A stretch of 64,000 nucleotides of DNA from Hevea brasiliensis (lineage: Eukaryota > Streptophyta > Magnoliopsida > Malpighiales > Euphorbiaceae). The position numbers were made by a program, and so were the translations under genes. Below, one piece after another: positions 31,980 through 42,925 of the stretch. Position 1 is the first letter of the stretch, and every line of letters begins with the position of its first letter. The notes below the pieces were generated by a model. The model ran no database searches, was not told the origin of the DNA, and saw nothing but the letters and a program-made list of their open reading frames with translations. The stretch is taken from contig NC_079510.1 in the NCBI RefSeq assembly GCF_030052815.1, positions 8,565,375-8,629,374 of the forward strand, read 5' to 3'.

Positions 31980-33901
31980 GCTCATGAGGAGTAAAACATG
32001 GTTTTGGTGGTGCCGGAGGCGAGGCAAGATTTGGAGGCGATGTCTTAACGCTCCTTGAGTGAAAACTTGGAAATTATAGTTCTAAGGGACAGCGTGAGTA
32101 TTGGTGACAGGGAGCTGAGGAGGAGCTCGGATAACCGTTACTGGCGGTGAGGCTACTGGGGGTGAGAAGGTGATTCTGGGTTTAGAGGTAGAAGCATTCT
32201 GGCTGTATCTAGTTGTGTCCACTCCCCCTTCCATCTTAGACCTTGTCCGGCACCTCAGAACTTTGAGGGATAATAAGTTCTGAACCTCTTACTTAAATTC
32301 CTCACAGTCCTGCAGCTCATGATCAGCTGCCCCCCCCATGGTAAGGACATCCCGTATCCTCTACTGATTTTGATGCCTGAGGGCAAAGGTAGCCTTCCTT
32401 CATTGCCACGGCAAAAATATCCTCAAAGTGAGGAATCAGCTCGTCTACCTCCGGTGTCGACCTCTCTCCGTCAGACTCTATCATATTTACACCATTGCCC
32501 ACATTATGGTTGGGCAACGGGTTTGAGGTAACATTAGGGAGGGAACCATTTCCCTCAATTTTCAGCCATCCGTTCCGGATTAAAGCATGCACTCTCCCCC
32601 TGAGTGCTCTGCAATTGTCAGTTGAATGCCCTTGTGCCCCTCCATGATACTCACAACGAGCAGTGGCATCATACCACCTGGGATATGGAGGCTGAATTGG
32701 GTCTAGGGGAACGGGTACAATCTAGTTTATACCGATAAGGTATCGGTATATTTCACTGAGCGGGAGGGGAAGAGGTGGATCAGGGTTTCTCGGGGGTCTT
32801 GGGTTATTTTGTGGTGGTCTCGGTTGAGCAAGAGGAGGAGGTAGTCTAGATTGGTAATTTGTAGGTGGGGGATACTGTGGGCGCGGGTGTGGATAATTCG
32901 GGAAAGGAGGCGGAATGCTTGCGATAGTTTGGCCATGAGGGGAAGGATATGGCCGGTAGTTATTTTGGGGAAGTGGGGATTAATTATTCTGCCGGGTGAT
33001 GGAATGCATATCACCCTCCTTTTTCTTGCCAAAATTGGCAGTCTTCTTTGCAGGGTTCTCAGCCAACTCCTGCAGTCGTCCCATTCTTAAATTGGTCTCT
33101 ATTCTTTCACCGGCCTGGATGATGTCGGAGAAGCTGTTGGAAGTGTTTCCAATCATCAAGTTGAAGTAAGGAGCTTTCAAAGTCTCGATGAACAGAGAGC
33201 ATAGCTCATTGTCGGTCACCGGGGGGTGTACTTCTGCCGCCTTTTCTCTCCATCTCTGAGCATACTCCTTGAAGCTTTCCCTGTCTTTCTGCACCAGGTT
33301 CTGGAGGTCCCTCCTTGTAGGGGCCACATCACATTTAAATTTGTACTGTCTTAGGAAGGCATCAGCTAAATCCTTCCAAGAGCGCGATTTATACATCAGC
33401 CAGATGCACCACCTTAGAATTTGCCGGAGAGGCTCTCATGAAAGAAGTGGAGTAGCGATGCTGTCATCATCTGTCAGAGCGAACATCTTGGCGATATAGG
33501 TGGCCAAGTGAATGCGAGGGTCTGAATTCCCAGTGTACTTGTCGAAATCAAGGACTTTGAACTTGGGCGGCACTACCACATCAGGAACCAATCTAAGCGA
33601 TGCCACATCGATTGAACCATACATATTCAGTCCTTCGATTGCTCTCAATCTCTTTTCTAGAGCAAATAGTTTCTCATTTTCTCGTCTTATTTTCTCCTCC
33701 CCTTGCATGAAATGCTCCCAGTTGGGAGGTGAGGGTGGAAGTGAATGGAGGATTAGAATTGAAGGGTATGGGTCGGTGTTTGAAATGGTTGGGTAATGAG
33801 AGTAAGGTAGGTCATTATTCATGGTAGCGGATTAGCCGGTGATTGTCGGGTCAGGAATAGGCGCGAAAAGTAAAAGAAGTTGAAGCTTGGTGAGGATCCA
33901 T
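31980..33901 (-). pseudogene. gag: Tat gag, internal copy 1
   Basis: Start ATG at 33901-33899 (MDPHQASTSFTF), matching the intact start in copy 2 at 48994. The capsid part is in two frames: PPKFKVLDFDKYTGNSDPRI (33822-33436) and WKDLADAFLRQYKFKCDVAP, then ESFKEYAQRWREKAAEV (33396-32980). A Pro-rich stretch near 32,980-32,730 leads to two zinc-knuckle-like motifs of spacing C-x2-H-x5-H-x4-C. One is CEYHGGAQGHSTDNC near 32,665-32,620; the other starts CPYHGG near 32,345 and is disrupted by an extra C in a C-run. The coiled or Pro-rich tail continues to about 31,980. Gag packages the element RNA. Confidence 0.85.
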
Positions 33902-34535
33902 TGTTGTAGGAGGTGGAGGAGGTAGTGGTAAGTTAGGTTACGAGCGAGTTTATTAGGACATTTCCCTCATTAGTCTCATAAGTTCTGAGACCCGATCCTT
34001 CAATTCGGAAACCTGCCCTTGTAGGTTATGTACTTGTTCCTGATCTTCCATTATCTTCTTTGTTCGAGATCTTGTTAAGTACACTCGCTTGGGTTGAACA
34101 GTGTGCTTGGTCAGACTTGCCTTGTTTGAAGCAATGTTGATTTTCTGTAAGGAGTAAAAAAAGGTTTTAACAAATTTAGAATTTTGTAAAAAAAACTAAA
34201 AGTCCTGGTCCGGACGAAGGATATAGTGGCATTTGGGAGCCAGAATGAAATCTGCGAAAGGATGGTTGCATCAACTTTATCATGGCATCATTCGATAGTC
34301 TGACTGTGAATGACTGGATTAAATGCGCATTTATGATACTTGTCCATATAGCTCATTCAATTTTCACATAACCCTAGCGAGGGAGTTCCTACGGGAGTCA
34401 TATTATTCATTCACAAATTTGCTAAACAATGGTCCAAAAATCATTTCATTAACTGAATAATTTATACACCGTATTCTTTACATCGGCCTAGGCACTGGGC
34501 GGTTCTTTATAATGAGATGACATTTTCTGAGATAC
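33902..34535 (-). other. Spacer between ORF1 and gag of Tat copy 1
   Basis: No coding frame is convincing. A short segment near 34,000-34,050 reads like a heptad-rich peptide on the minus strand (QEQVHNLQGQVSELKDRV) that could belong to an upstream gag-leader frame. The rest is non-coding. The same spacer is at 48,995-49,628 in copy 2. Confidence 0.4.
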
Positions 34536-36343
34536 TCATATAACTTTCTTCTTATTTGCAGGGTCGAATGCTTTCATAGCATACTCGGATTCAGGTAATA
34601 ATTCTTGTTTTCCACTGTGCTATCGTTCTCTCGGTGGTCGACATTCTCTTTGACTCTTGATAGAGAAGCGACTTGTCTTTCTTTCTCCTTCCTTTCCTTA
34701 GCACATTCTTTCAAGATATCGTCGATGAGTAGTGCTGTTCTTTCAATTCGAGCTTCTTCTTTTTGTTTTCTTATTTATACTCCTCAACGAGTATTTCTTG
34801 GTATTTTATTTTTTCCTGAAGTTTACTATTCTGCACTTTCACTTCTTTGACCTCAGCTTGGAGAGAGTCTCTTTCCTTTTCCCACCGTACTTCTTGCTCT
34901 TCGAACCTTATTTTTTCGGCCTTTGCCACTTCCCTGAGTCTTCTCACCTTTCTTTTAAGGTTCTGCTGTTGGTTCTCCAACTGTTTTATTTGTTCTTGCA
35001 GTTGTGAGTTCTCAGTATTTGCCTTTTGTAGTGAGTCAGCCAGACGATTATCGACTTCTTCTAATAGGGCGTTTGGCGGGTCGCTGTCTTCGAATTCTGC
35101 AGTTGAGTGTTCTCGGTCCCTGTCAGCCCTCCATTCCAGATATTCGCGTGTGGCGCTTGGACCTTTAAGCGATCTTTCCATCAGAGAGACGTTTTCCCAA
35201 GATCTGCGAGCCATTTTCAACTCTTCCTCTTCCTTGAGCTCATGGTAGAAATGACCTCGGTGGTATTCTTCGATGTTGATTACGGTATGTTGAGCCAAAC
35301 TACCTCATTACCAATGCGGAGTGTAACTTGTGTATCGATTACTCACGATTAGGGATCTTGACTAATTACCTCCGTCTTGATCAAAGCGGATTAACTGATG
35401 CCTGATTTCCTCCAACGGTAATCATGGCTATTGAAACTCAAAATCCGTTCCATGCTTCTTTGTTCATTCTTGGTGATTACCAGCGGGTCATCTTCTCAAT
35501 GGGAGGCTGGTCAAGGAACCAAGTCAATCCTTTTATCTCCACAGGACACATGTGGTGATAATCCAGGTACAACAATTGAGAACAACACTTAATGGACCCT
35601 TTGCCTGTTATGCGGTAGGTAAGGGTTAATAAGGTCTTCGCAAGAATTGCTGGTATCGGATTGACCTCACCTTTTCTCGCCCGAGAATACTTCCACCGTC
35701 TTTGCGGGTTATGATTCTCGATGGTCCCAGGAACAAAATCAGGCCATAGATTCCCAAGGCGAGTGTCACTGAAGCTCGATCCCACTGTTCCTCTTGGATG
35801 TATTGATCTAACCACTTCTTGAGATGTGTCCAATACCAACCATGCGTGTTTCCTTTGACAGTTTCTTTTGACTTTACTTCTTCTGGGGAAATACCCATCA
35901 TATGTGCCAATCGTTTCCAAGCCTGCCTATGCTCGAGATGAAGGTAAATCCGATTTTGCGTCAGGTAAGGAATCTCTAGTAATGTCTAATATTCTTCCAT
36001 AGTGGGAACTGTATCAATATCATTGAAAGAGAATACTCCGTACTTAGGACTCCAAACCAACAGCATGGCCTTTAATACTGGGATTTGGACATTGACTCGC
36101 ATTAGGGTTGCAATCCTCCCTTACTTCTTCTCAAATCGTGCCTTGACCTGATCGGGAAGCGACCTCCAACCGTTAGACAGACCCTCGAAATTTAGTGCGA
36201 CCTCAATTTTATTCGGATCAATGAAGGTAGCAAGTTAGCATGTGCCTTGGAAACATCATTTTGCGAAGTCTTGGAGTACGAGCTAATTTGGACAAAAGTT
36301 TAGCATTCTGAACTTCTTCTGCCGACTGACTCGAGGATGCCAT
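34536..36343 (-). pseudogene. Tat extra ORF1 (plant mobile domain/DUF7745-like plus coiled coil), internal copy 1
   Basis: ATG at 36343-36341 (MASSSQSAEEVQNAKLLSKL) begins an ORF upstream of gag, nominally about 600 codons. The middle part around 35,990-35,640 includes MMGISPEEVKSKETVKGNTH and DRASVTLALGIYGLILF, which resembles the plant mobile-domain-like region (I recall it as DUF7745) found in Tat/Ogre ORF1 proteins. The C-terminal half (35298-34771) is a long coiled coil rich in Glu, Lys and Gln (NSQLQEQIKQLENQQQNLKR). A TAA near 34,771 follows EEYK and is shared with copy 2, so it predates the duplication. The frame stays open beyond it to TGA at 34536-34538. Other frame breaks near 35,450 and 35,600 are probably errors. 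Confidence 0.65.
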
Positions 36344-37200
36344 GATAAAAATGATGCCTATCCTTTTTACAGACTTTTGGTTTGGTGATGCCTGCGGAAA
36401 AACTCGTTAGCAGGATAAATTCAGGTAATCTTGCATTACATTCTTGGCAGAGTGGTACCTACACATTTATCAAAGTAGGAAAATGTGTAGGTTTTCTTAA
36501 CAATATGATTCAAGATTACCTTTAAAAGTAAGAACAAAATAAAATAAACAGAATAGGGTAAGAGTAAGTATGCCCCTTTTGTCCTAGGATAGGAGACTCA
36601 CGATCTGGGATGAGTGCTACCTAATTGGATAGTTCTATCTTATAAGGTAGCTTACTACAGCTTTCAGCTATCGTGATGGTTTAGCTCAGGATCTAGTTTT
36701 CTAAGAGCCACAGGTTCCCAAATTGCCCCTACTATAAATAGTAGAGCCTCATTCTATCCCCATGATATTGTTGGGAAAATTCCACGGATATCACAGTGAA
36801 TAGAACGAGTTTCAATTTGAGCAGAAGCCTTCACGGATACTAACGGGGTGGAACCCACGGGTACCGCTACATGACCCCCTCCTACTTTCCTAAAAGGGTA
36901 AGAAAGCCCGGGTATAGAAATGAAGTGTGTGAGGACATCGTGTGAGTGTTCGGTGTGTGAAGGACATCTTTACCTCTTCCCAATTCGGGATTTTCTTTTT
37001 CCCATTTTCTTTTTTCCTTTTTTTTTCAAGCGAAGAGCAAACATGCTTGAGTAAAACAAGCAAAATAAGCGGAGCAGTTAGTAGGAATAAACAAAAATTA
37101 ACACATAAAATATTCTTGGGTGAGCCCACTAACTATAATTTGATTGAAAAATTAAATCTACTTTTGGACTTCTAGGCAGGTTGAGTTGAAACAAGGTCCC
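36344..37200 (-). other. 5' leader of Tat copy 1
   Basis: Non-coding region between the primer site and ORF1. It holds a perfect 12-bp inverted repeat, ACCTACACATTT at 36457-36468 and AAATGTGTAGGT at 36481-36492, conserved in copy 2 at 51526-51537 and 51550-51561. Packaging or translation roles are speculative. Confidence 0.6.
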
Positions 37201-37214
37201 GATTGGAGTCGCCA
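37201..37214 (-). other. Primer-binding site of Tat copy 1
   Basis: The plus strand reads GATTGGAGTCGCCA, which looks like a tRNA 3' end including CCA. The minus strand therefore gives TGGCGACTCC a few bases after the LTR end. Copy 2 has the same at about 52,266-52,279. The exact tRNA was not identified. Confidence 0.65.
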
Positions 37215-38755
37215 AGGTATGCAAAGGGATTTTGCGGTGCTGAGCGAACCCTCACGAAGTGGAAAAGAATGAGAGTCGCCACCTTAGTTTTGAGGAAACT
37301 AAAGAAAACCATTTGTGAAGACAAAGTGAAATAAAACCACTTCAAGCGAGAGATTCTACGTTCGGGGTCGTAGCGGGTGGGGAAGGTGTTAGGCACCCCA
37401 CCTCGTCCCTTAATTAGGGTAAGTAGATTTAACTTCGCACTCTTTATAAATTAGTTAGGAGGACTTGAATGGAAACGTTAATCCTTTTGACAAAAAGAAT
37501 ATTTGATTTTCACTAATTTGGATCACCCGGATACATAAGTAAATGAGACAACCTTAGTGAGTTCTTGTTGTATGTTAGTTTTGTTTGAAGGGCTATTTTA
37601 TTTGAATCCAATTTTGAAATTGGATGAGAATTCTCCTCGATCTCTTTTAATATTTATTAAAAATTTTTAAGCTTGAGCAGGATAAGAACTCTCATCAGTT
37701 CTATTTTAATATTTATTAAAATTTATAATCTTGAGAATCTTATAATAACTCTCATCATATCTCTTTTAATTTTTATTAAAGTTTTTTTTTAAGCTTGAGA
37801 ATCGGATAAGAACTCTCCTCCGACCTCTTTTAATATTTATTAAAGTTTTAGCTCGAGGATCGGATAAGAACTCTCCTCCGATCCCTTTTAATATTCATTA
37901 AAATTTTAGCTCGAGGATCGGATAAGAACTCTCCTCCGACCTCTTTTAGTATTTATTAAAATTTTAGCTCGAGGATCGGATAAGAACTCTCCTCCGACCT
38001 CTTTTAGTATTTATTTGCTGAAATTCTGGTTGAGGATCGGATAAAGACTCCTTTCTGATCTCTTCTATTTAAATGGTAGTCAGATAAGGGTCTTTCCGAT
38101 CTCTCTAAATTTCGGCCGAGAAGACTACTAATGTTCCGCCGACCCTTGGCGGTTGCTCTTCAAGTTTATTGACTTCTCACCACATTGGGTGTTTAAATGA
38201 CTTTCCTCTACATTAGTTGTTAAAATGGCTCGGTCCGGTCGATGACATCCTTTGGATCAGTCACAATGTTGACTTTGACATAGGTCCTTTAGATGGGATG
38301 TTCCACTGGTCTCTGAGATCGCCCAAATGATATATTTTATTTTCAATGTAATCTGATCTCACCGATATGATGTAGTCCAATTTTAATGCAATCCGATCTC
38401 TAGGGATCGCCCAAATGATGTAATCCAATTTTAATGCAATCCGATCTCTAGAGATCGCCCAAATGATGTAATCCGATCTTTTGGAAATAAAGATTTTATT
38501 TTGTCAATTATCATCTTATTATTATTGCATTAATTATTTTCTGATCTCTGAAGTATTTACCCGATCTGACCTTTAATTTAAATGACCCTAAATCGATCCG
38601 CAATTCAAAAGATTTATCTTAATCTGCCGATCTCTAGTTAGCTGATCTCTTTATGGAATTTCCGGAATATTCATGAGACGTGTCAGAAACAGCTGGCAGA
38701 TCTTGCTGACCGATGCACCGCCTGGGATGCCGTGAGCATTAAATGCTCGGACGAG

Positions 38756-38763
38756 TATAAATA
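38756..38763 (+). promoter_or_regulatory. TATA box of the antisense LTR gene (middle copy)
   Basis: TATAAATA in the same context as the left copy, about 157 bp before the ATG at 38920. Confidence 0.65.
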
Positions 38764-38919
38764 GGGGTGGGGGTTAGCCATTTGCTCTCTTGTATCATTT
38801 TCAGTTTCTCACGAACAACATCAAAATTCTCTCATTTTCTCAAGCTCTTCCGACTCCGATCAAGCTCCGGTAAGGGTTTTGATCCTTCTTTTAGTTCAAA
38901 TTCTTTATTTTCTTTGAAA

Positions 38920-40711
38920 ATGAGCAGCGCCGAAGGTCAGAGAGCTGCGACCTGAACCTCCTTCCATCCAGTTCTCATGGTCATCTGATGAAGTAGAGGT
39001 GGTCGGGCCAAAGGTGCGACCTGAACCTCCTAGAGTCTCGTTCGGCTCGGGAACAAGTGGCGTCATCAAGGCATGTGCCTTCTTGAGGAGAGAGAATCTT
39101 CCATGGGCGACGCCATCGGTCCTTCAAGAAACGTCTGCGGTCATTGACCAGAGTACAACATTGAGCGATTCATATGAACTTATACGGTGTCACGGCGATC
39201 TCGGGCGATCATTTCTTGAAAGAATGACATGATTATGGTATATGAAGAAACGATTAAAAGCACATTGTGGTTCCCCCTTGGCGACTTCTTTAAAGAAGTC
39301 TTAAAATTTTCTAAGTGTGCATAGCTCAAGTTCACCCGAACTCGTGGCGGATCTTAGTAGCCTTGAGGCCTCTGTAGAGCTAAGGGATTCGCCCTACGCC
39401 TAAAGTATTCACCCGAATTACATAGGTTAACTCATCGAAAGGGCGGCAGTCTTGGTTTTCAGCGAAGCCACATTGCGAGCTCTTCGTCGATCGCCCTCCT
39501 CACTGAAAAAGCTGGAAGAAGCAGCTTCTTCATTCTAAGGAGCAAAATTACGAGCGGCTTTGAGGTTTCCCTAAATATTTGGCTACACAAGGCCCCTTAA
39601 TTAAGGCGTCTCGTGTTGAATAGGGAAGAGGGCGCAATGGTGATGGAGTTAAAGGAGCAGGCGTCCAGAGAGAAGTTCTCTTGCTTGGATGGAGTGACCG
39701 CCGAACTGCACTATTGGACTATGGAATTGATAACCGGTAAAGATCGCGGGCTTCAGCTCTCTGACCTCGGCATCGGTATTTTCTACATCTCAGATCTCAG
39801 GACCTTAGCGATCTCACTGACCTCTTCTTTGTGCAGGTATGGCAAGCGGCGAAGCCTCAGGAGGCGGAAGAGAAGAGGAGATCTCTGGAAGTGCGGGAGA
39901 TGAAGCAGTCGAGAAATGCGGACACCGGGCTGAGCAGGGAAATACAAGAAGGCTCATCTCAACCTTCGGGACCGGTGATCGCAGAAGTGGTCGGATCCCC
40001 TCCTCGCCGAGAAGAGCCGCCTCCACCTCCTCCAGTTGCTCCGAATGCAGAAGAGGGTTCTTCTTAACCTAACGTGAGGACTATCTCCCGCGGTGCCCAA
40101 GTCTTAGTCCACTCCTTTGGAGAAGAATCGTGCAGTTCGAGAAAACCACAGTTTCGCCAAGGTCTTGGCATCCTCTATCTGTCTTGAGAAGATCGGGATA
40201 GGCTGTCTCGGATAACCTTGATGATATCTTGACCGATCCATGAGCACGAGCGTGGAGTGCACAGTGAACCGGCACATCATACGGGAGAAGGCGCATCGCT
40301 GGGTAAAGAGGTCGAGAGGATGGGTCATGAAGCGACTTCCCTCGATCTCAACTTTCATCCGCTCGAGGTTACATATCTCAAATTGAGGCGAATGAAGTTC
40401 TATGAGGACAAGGCGGCGGCGGTGCGCTTTTGAAGAAGTGCAAGCACTCGGGCGATGAAGGCTGCTCAACTCGCTCACCTTCTTTGAGGAGCTCAAGGTG
40501 AAAGAAGAAGAGATAGTGACTAGAGTGGCGGCGCTTATGTGAATGCTCACGGAGATCTCTGGTGAGCTCAAGCGTTACCACGAGGAGGACTTCTCTGGAT
40601 GGCCAACTTGGCCCCAGGGATGAAGGTGAGGAGAGTGAGGAGGAGGCTGAGGGTGAGAGAGGGGACGAACAAAATGTAGATCAGGCTGGGGGTGATCCTC
40701 CAGCTGAATAA
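38920..40711 (+). pseudogene. Antisense LTR ORF, PF04195-like, middle copy (full length, frameshifted)
   Basis: The ATG at 38920 (MSSAEGQRAA) starts a reading frame broken by many one-base losses. The PF04195-like region spans about 39,170-39,560: after the VYEE segment a W-K-N-R-F-F-I-L-R type stretch is visible in the right copy. Near 39,739 a GTAAAG and near 39,836 a 'cttctttgtgcag' could bound an intron of about 98 nt. Downstream frames are Pro-rich (PPRREEPPPPPPVAPNAEEG) and then a heptad-type segment (FEELKVKEEEIVTRVAAL). The acidic tail GERGDEQNVDQAGGDPPAE ends in TAA at 40709-40711. In-frame coding character at both ends supports a real protein of about 500-600 residues. Function unknown. 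Confidence 0.6.
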
Positions 40712-41307
40712 CTTGTACAAATTCTTGAAATGAAATGCCTCTTTTGTTCGATGAATGGTTGTGATCAGAAAATTTCTAAATTATTTAAACACTTGATTGT
40801 CTGAGTATAACTGAAAGTGATTATTAACCTAAGTGTGAGAGATCGGAAAACACAATGAGCACGAGATCGGTAGGGAACAAACGCTGAACGGGACTTGATT
40901 AAAATTAGAAATTTGACTTGAACATTTAAGATCGGGATCATCAGTAAACCGGAACGAAACCTTTGATTATTCTTAAACTTTTGAAAGGGAGATCGGCAAC
41001 AAAAATGGTTACAAAGATCTAGTGTCAGTTCAATTTCGTTTGTCAACAGAGATCAGGAATATATTTGACTGGTCAGGAGATTCGACAATAGGTTTGAGAG
41101 ATCGGTGAGTGATTTAATAGACCGGTAAGGCTTTGACTGATGTGAGGACTTAGCATTGATTCAATTCCTTGTGGGGAGAGATCGGAAATGTGGTTATCTA
41201 GCAAAGAGAGATCGAAAATGTGGTTAGCTGTCAAAGGGAGTCTTAGTACTGGGGATCGATTTCAAAGTTTATTAATTCTGGGGATCGGCCAAAATATGGT
41301 GTCGACA

Positions 41308-41322
41308 GCTGCCCCTCTTTAC
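41308..41322 (-). other. Polypurine tract of Tat copy 2
   Basis: Minus strand AAAGAGGGGCAGC directly before the LTR start TGTCGACACC. The corresponding tract of copy 1 is lost in the left-LTR deletion. Confidence 0.8.
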
Positions 41323-41372
41323 ATAATTTCTTTTAAAGGGAAAAATTTTCCCGTGTAGGAATTATGTAAAGA
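41316..41372. other. Inverted repeat next to the polypurine tract
   Basis: TCTTTACATAATT (41316-41328) and AATTATGTAAAGA (41360-41372) are perfect 13-bp arms. Between them lies GGGAAAAATTTTCCC, itself an inverted repeat. The left arm overlaps the polypurine tract. Confidence 0.85.
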
Positions 41373-41464
41373 TTCAGACCCATATTTTGGACAAATGGGT
41401 GTTCGAAGTTAGGGAACTAAAGCATACCTAAGTTGGTGACCTAGAGATCGGCAACATAAGTTAA

Positions 41465-42455
41465 AATACTAGAAAATTAGAATCAACTTGGATCAAGGAA
41501 CCAGAGGTTGATAACAAGAAATTTAAATTGCATGAAATTAAAATCAACTTAGATAAAGGAATCAGAGGTTGATAACAGGAAATGTAAATTGCAGGAAATT
41601 AAAATCAACTTAGATCAAGGAACCAGAGGTTGATAACAGGAAATGTAAATTGCAGGAAATTAAAATCAACTTAGATCAAGGAACCAGAGGTTGATAACAG
41701 GAAATGTAAATTGCAGGAAATTAAAATCAACTTAGATCAAGGAACCAGAGGTTAATAACAGGAAATGTAAATTGCAGGAAATTAAAATCAACTTAGATCA
41801 AGGAACCAGAGGTTGATAACGGAAATTTAAATTGCGGAAATTAAAATCAACTTAGATCAAGGAACCGGAGGTTGATAACGAAATGTAAATTGCGGAAATT
41901 AAAATCAACTTAGATCAAGGAACGGAGGTTGATAACAAGAAATGTAAATTGCGGAAATTAAAATCAACTTAGATCAAGGAACGGAGGTTGATAACGGAAA
42001 TTTAAATTGCGGAAATTAAAATCAACTTAGATCAAGGAACCAGAGGTTGATAACGAAATTTAAATTGCGGGAAATTTAAATCAACTTAGATCAAGGAACG
42101 AGGTTGATAACGGAAATGTAAATTGCGGAAATTAAAATCAACTTAGATCAAGGAATCGGAGGTTGATAACGGAAATGTAAATTGCGAAATTAAAATCAAC
42201 TTAGATCAAGGAACGAGAGGTTGATAACGAAATTTAAATTGCAAGAAATTAAAATCAACTTAGATCAAGGAACGAGAGGTTGATAACGAAATTTAAATGC
42301 ATGAAATTAAAATCAATTTAGATCAAGGAACGAGAGGTTGATAGCTGGAAATGTAAATTGCGGAAATTAAAATCAACTTAGATCAAGGAACGAGAGGTTG
42401 ATAACGAGGAAATGTAAATTGTAGGAAATTAAAATCAACTTAGATCAAGGAACTT
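41465..42455. repeat. 61-bp tandem repeat array of Tat internal copy 2, left block
   Basis: About 16 units of the same repeat as at 25,276-26,062. Units up to about 41,820 match that array. From there on, units are shortened by one to three bases, always at CAG/CCAG positions ('ttgcggaaatt' for 'ttgcaggaaatt', 'ggaacgagagg' for 'ggaaccagagg'). Confidence 0.95.
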
Positions 42456-42830
42456 TGTAACACGTGAGCAAATCTCACATCGACAAAACACGGGAGAGAT
42501 CTTTGGGTTTATAAGATGGAGGTTCTAACCCTATTGGCAGCGTTTTAAAGCGTGAGGGCTTGGTCCAGCGGACAATATCACTAGTGGGCGGGCCATTACA
42601 TTTGTGGTATCGAGCGCTCGCGTGCAACCTTGGCGATGGTGGGGCAAACCTCGGCGAGGCCGAGTCCCATAAGGGGTGGATTGTAACACCTAGGCAAATC
42701 CACATCGACAAAACACGGGAGAGATGCTGGGTTTATAAGATGGAGGTTCCTAACCCCTATTGACGCGTTTTAAAACCGTGAGGGCTTCAGTCCAGAGCGG
42801 ACAATATCACTAGTGGGTCGGGCCATTACA
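42456..42830 (+). mobile_element. TRIM (terminal-repeat retrotransposon in miniature)
   Basis: Two direct terminal repeats TGTAACAC...GCCATTACA (42456-42600 and 42682-42830) flank an 81-bp centre. The centre starts with a tRNA-Met type primer site reading TGGTATCGAGC (42605 on; expected TGGTATCAGAGC) and ends with AAGGGGTGGA as polypurine tract. No coding capacity. It is inserted in the 61-bp array ('caaggaac' on the left, 'gaaccagagg' on the right), so a GAAC(C) duplication is likely. Confidence 0.85.
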
Positions 42831-42925
42831 GAACCAGAGGTTGATAATAGGAAATTTAAATGCATGAAATTAAAATCAACTTAGATCAAGGAACCAGAGG
42901 TTGATAACAGGAAATGTAAATTGCA
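42831..42925. repeat. 61-bp tandem repeat array of Tat copy 2, right block
   Basis: About one and a half units continuing the array on the other side of the TRIM. Confidence 0.9.

Larger units (their letters stand above)
37218..41307 (-). repeat. Middle Tat LTR, shared by both internal copies
   Basis: Bounded by the primer site on the left and 'gtgtcgaca' plus the polypurine tract on the right. It is 4090 bp because a segment matching 11,146-13,012 of the left LTR is missing; the join at about 38,112 reads 'ctctaaatttcggccgag', with ATTT at both edges. The deletion removes the candidate sense TATA region but leaves the antisense ORF and its TATA box. Confidence 0.87.

Noticed and set aside
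42475..42763. Open frames on both strands across the TRIM
   Set aside because: They run through terminal repeats, primer site and polypurine tract of a non-coding element.
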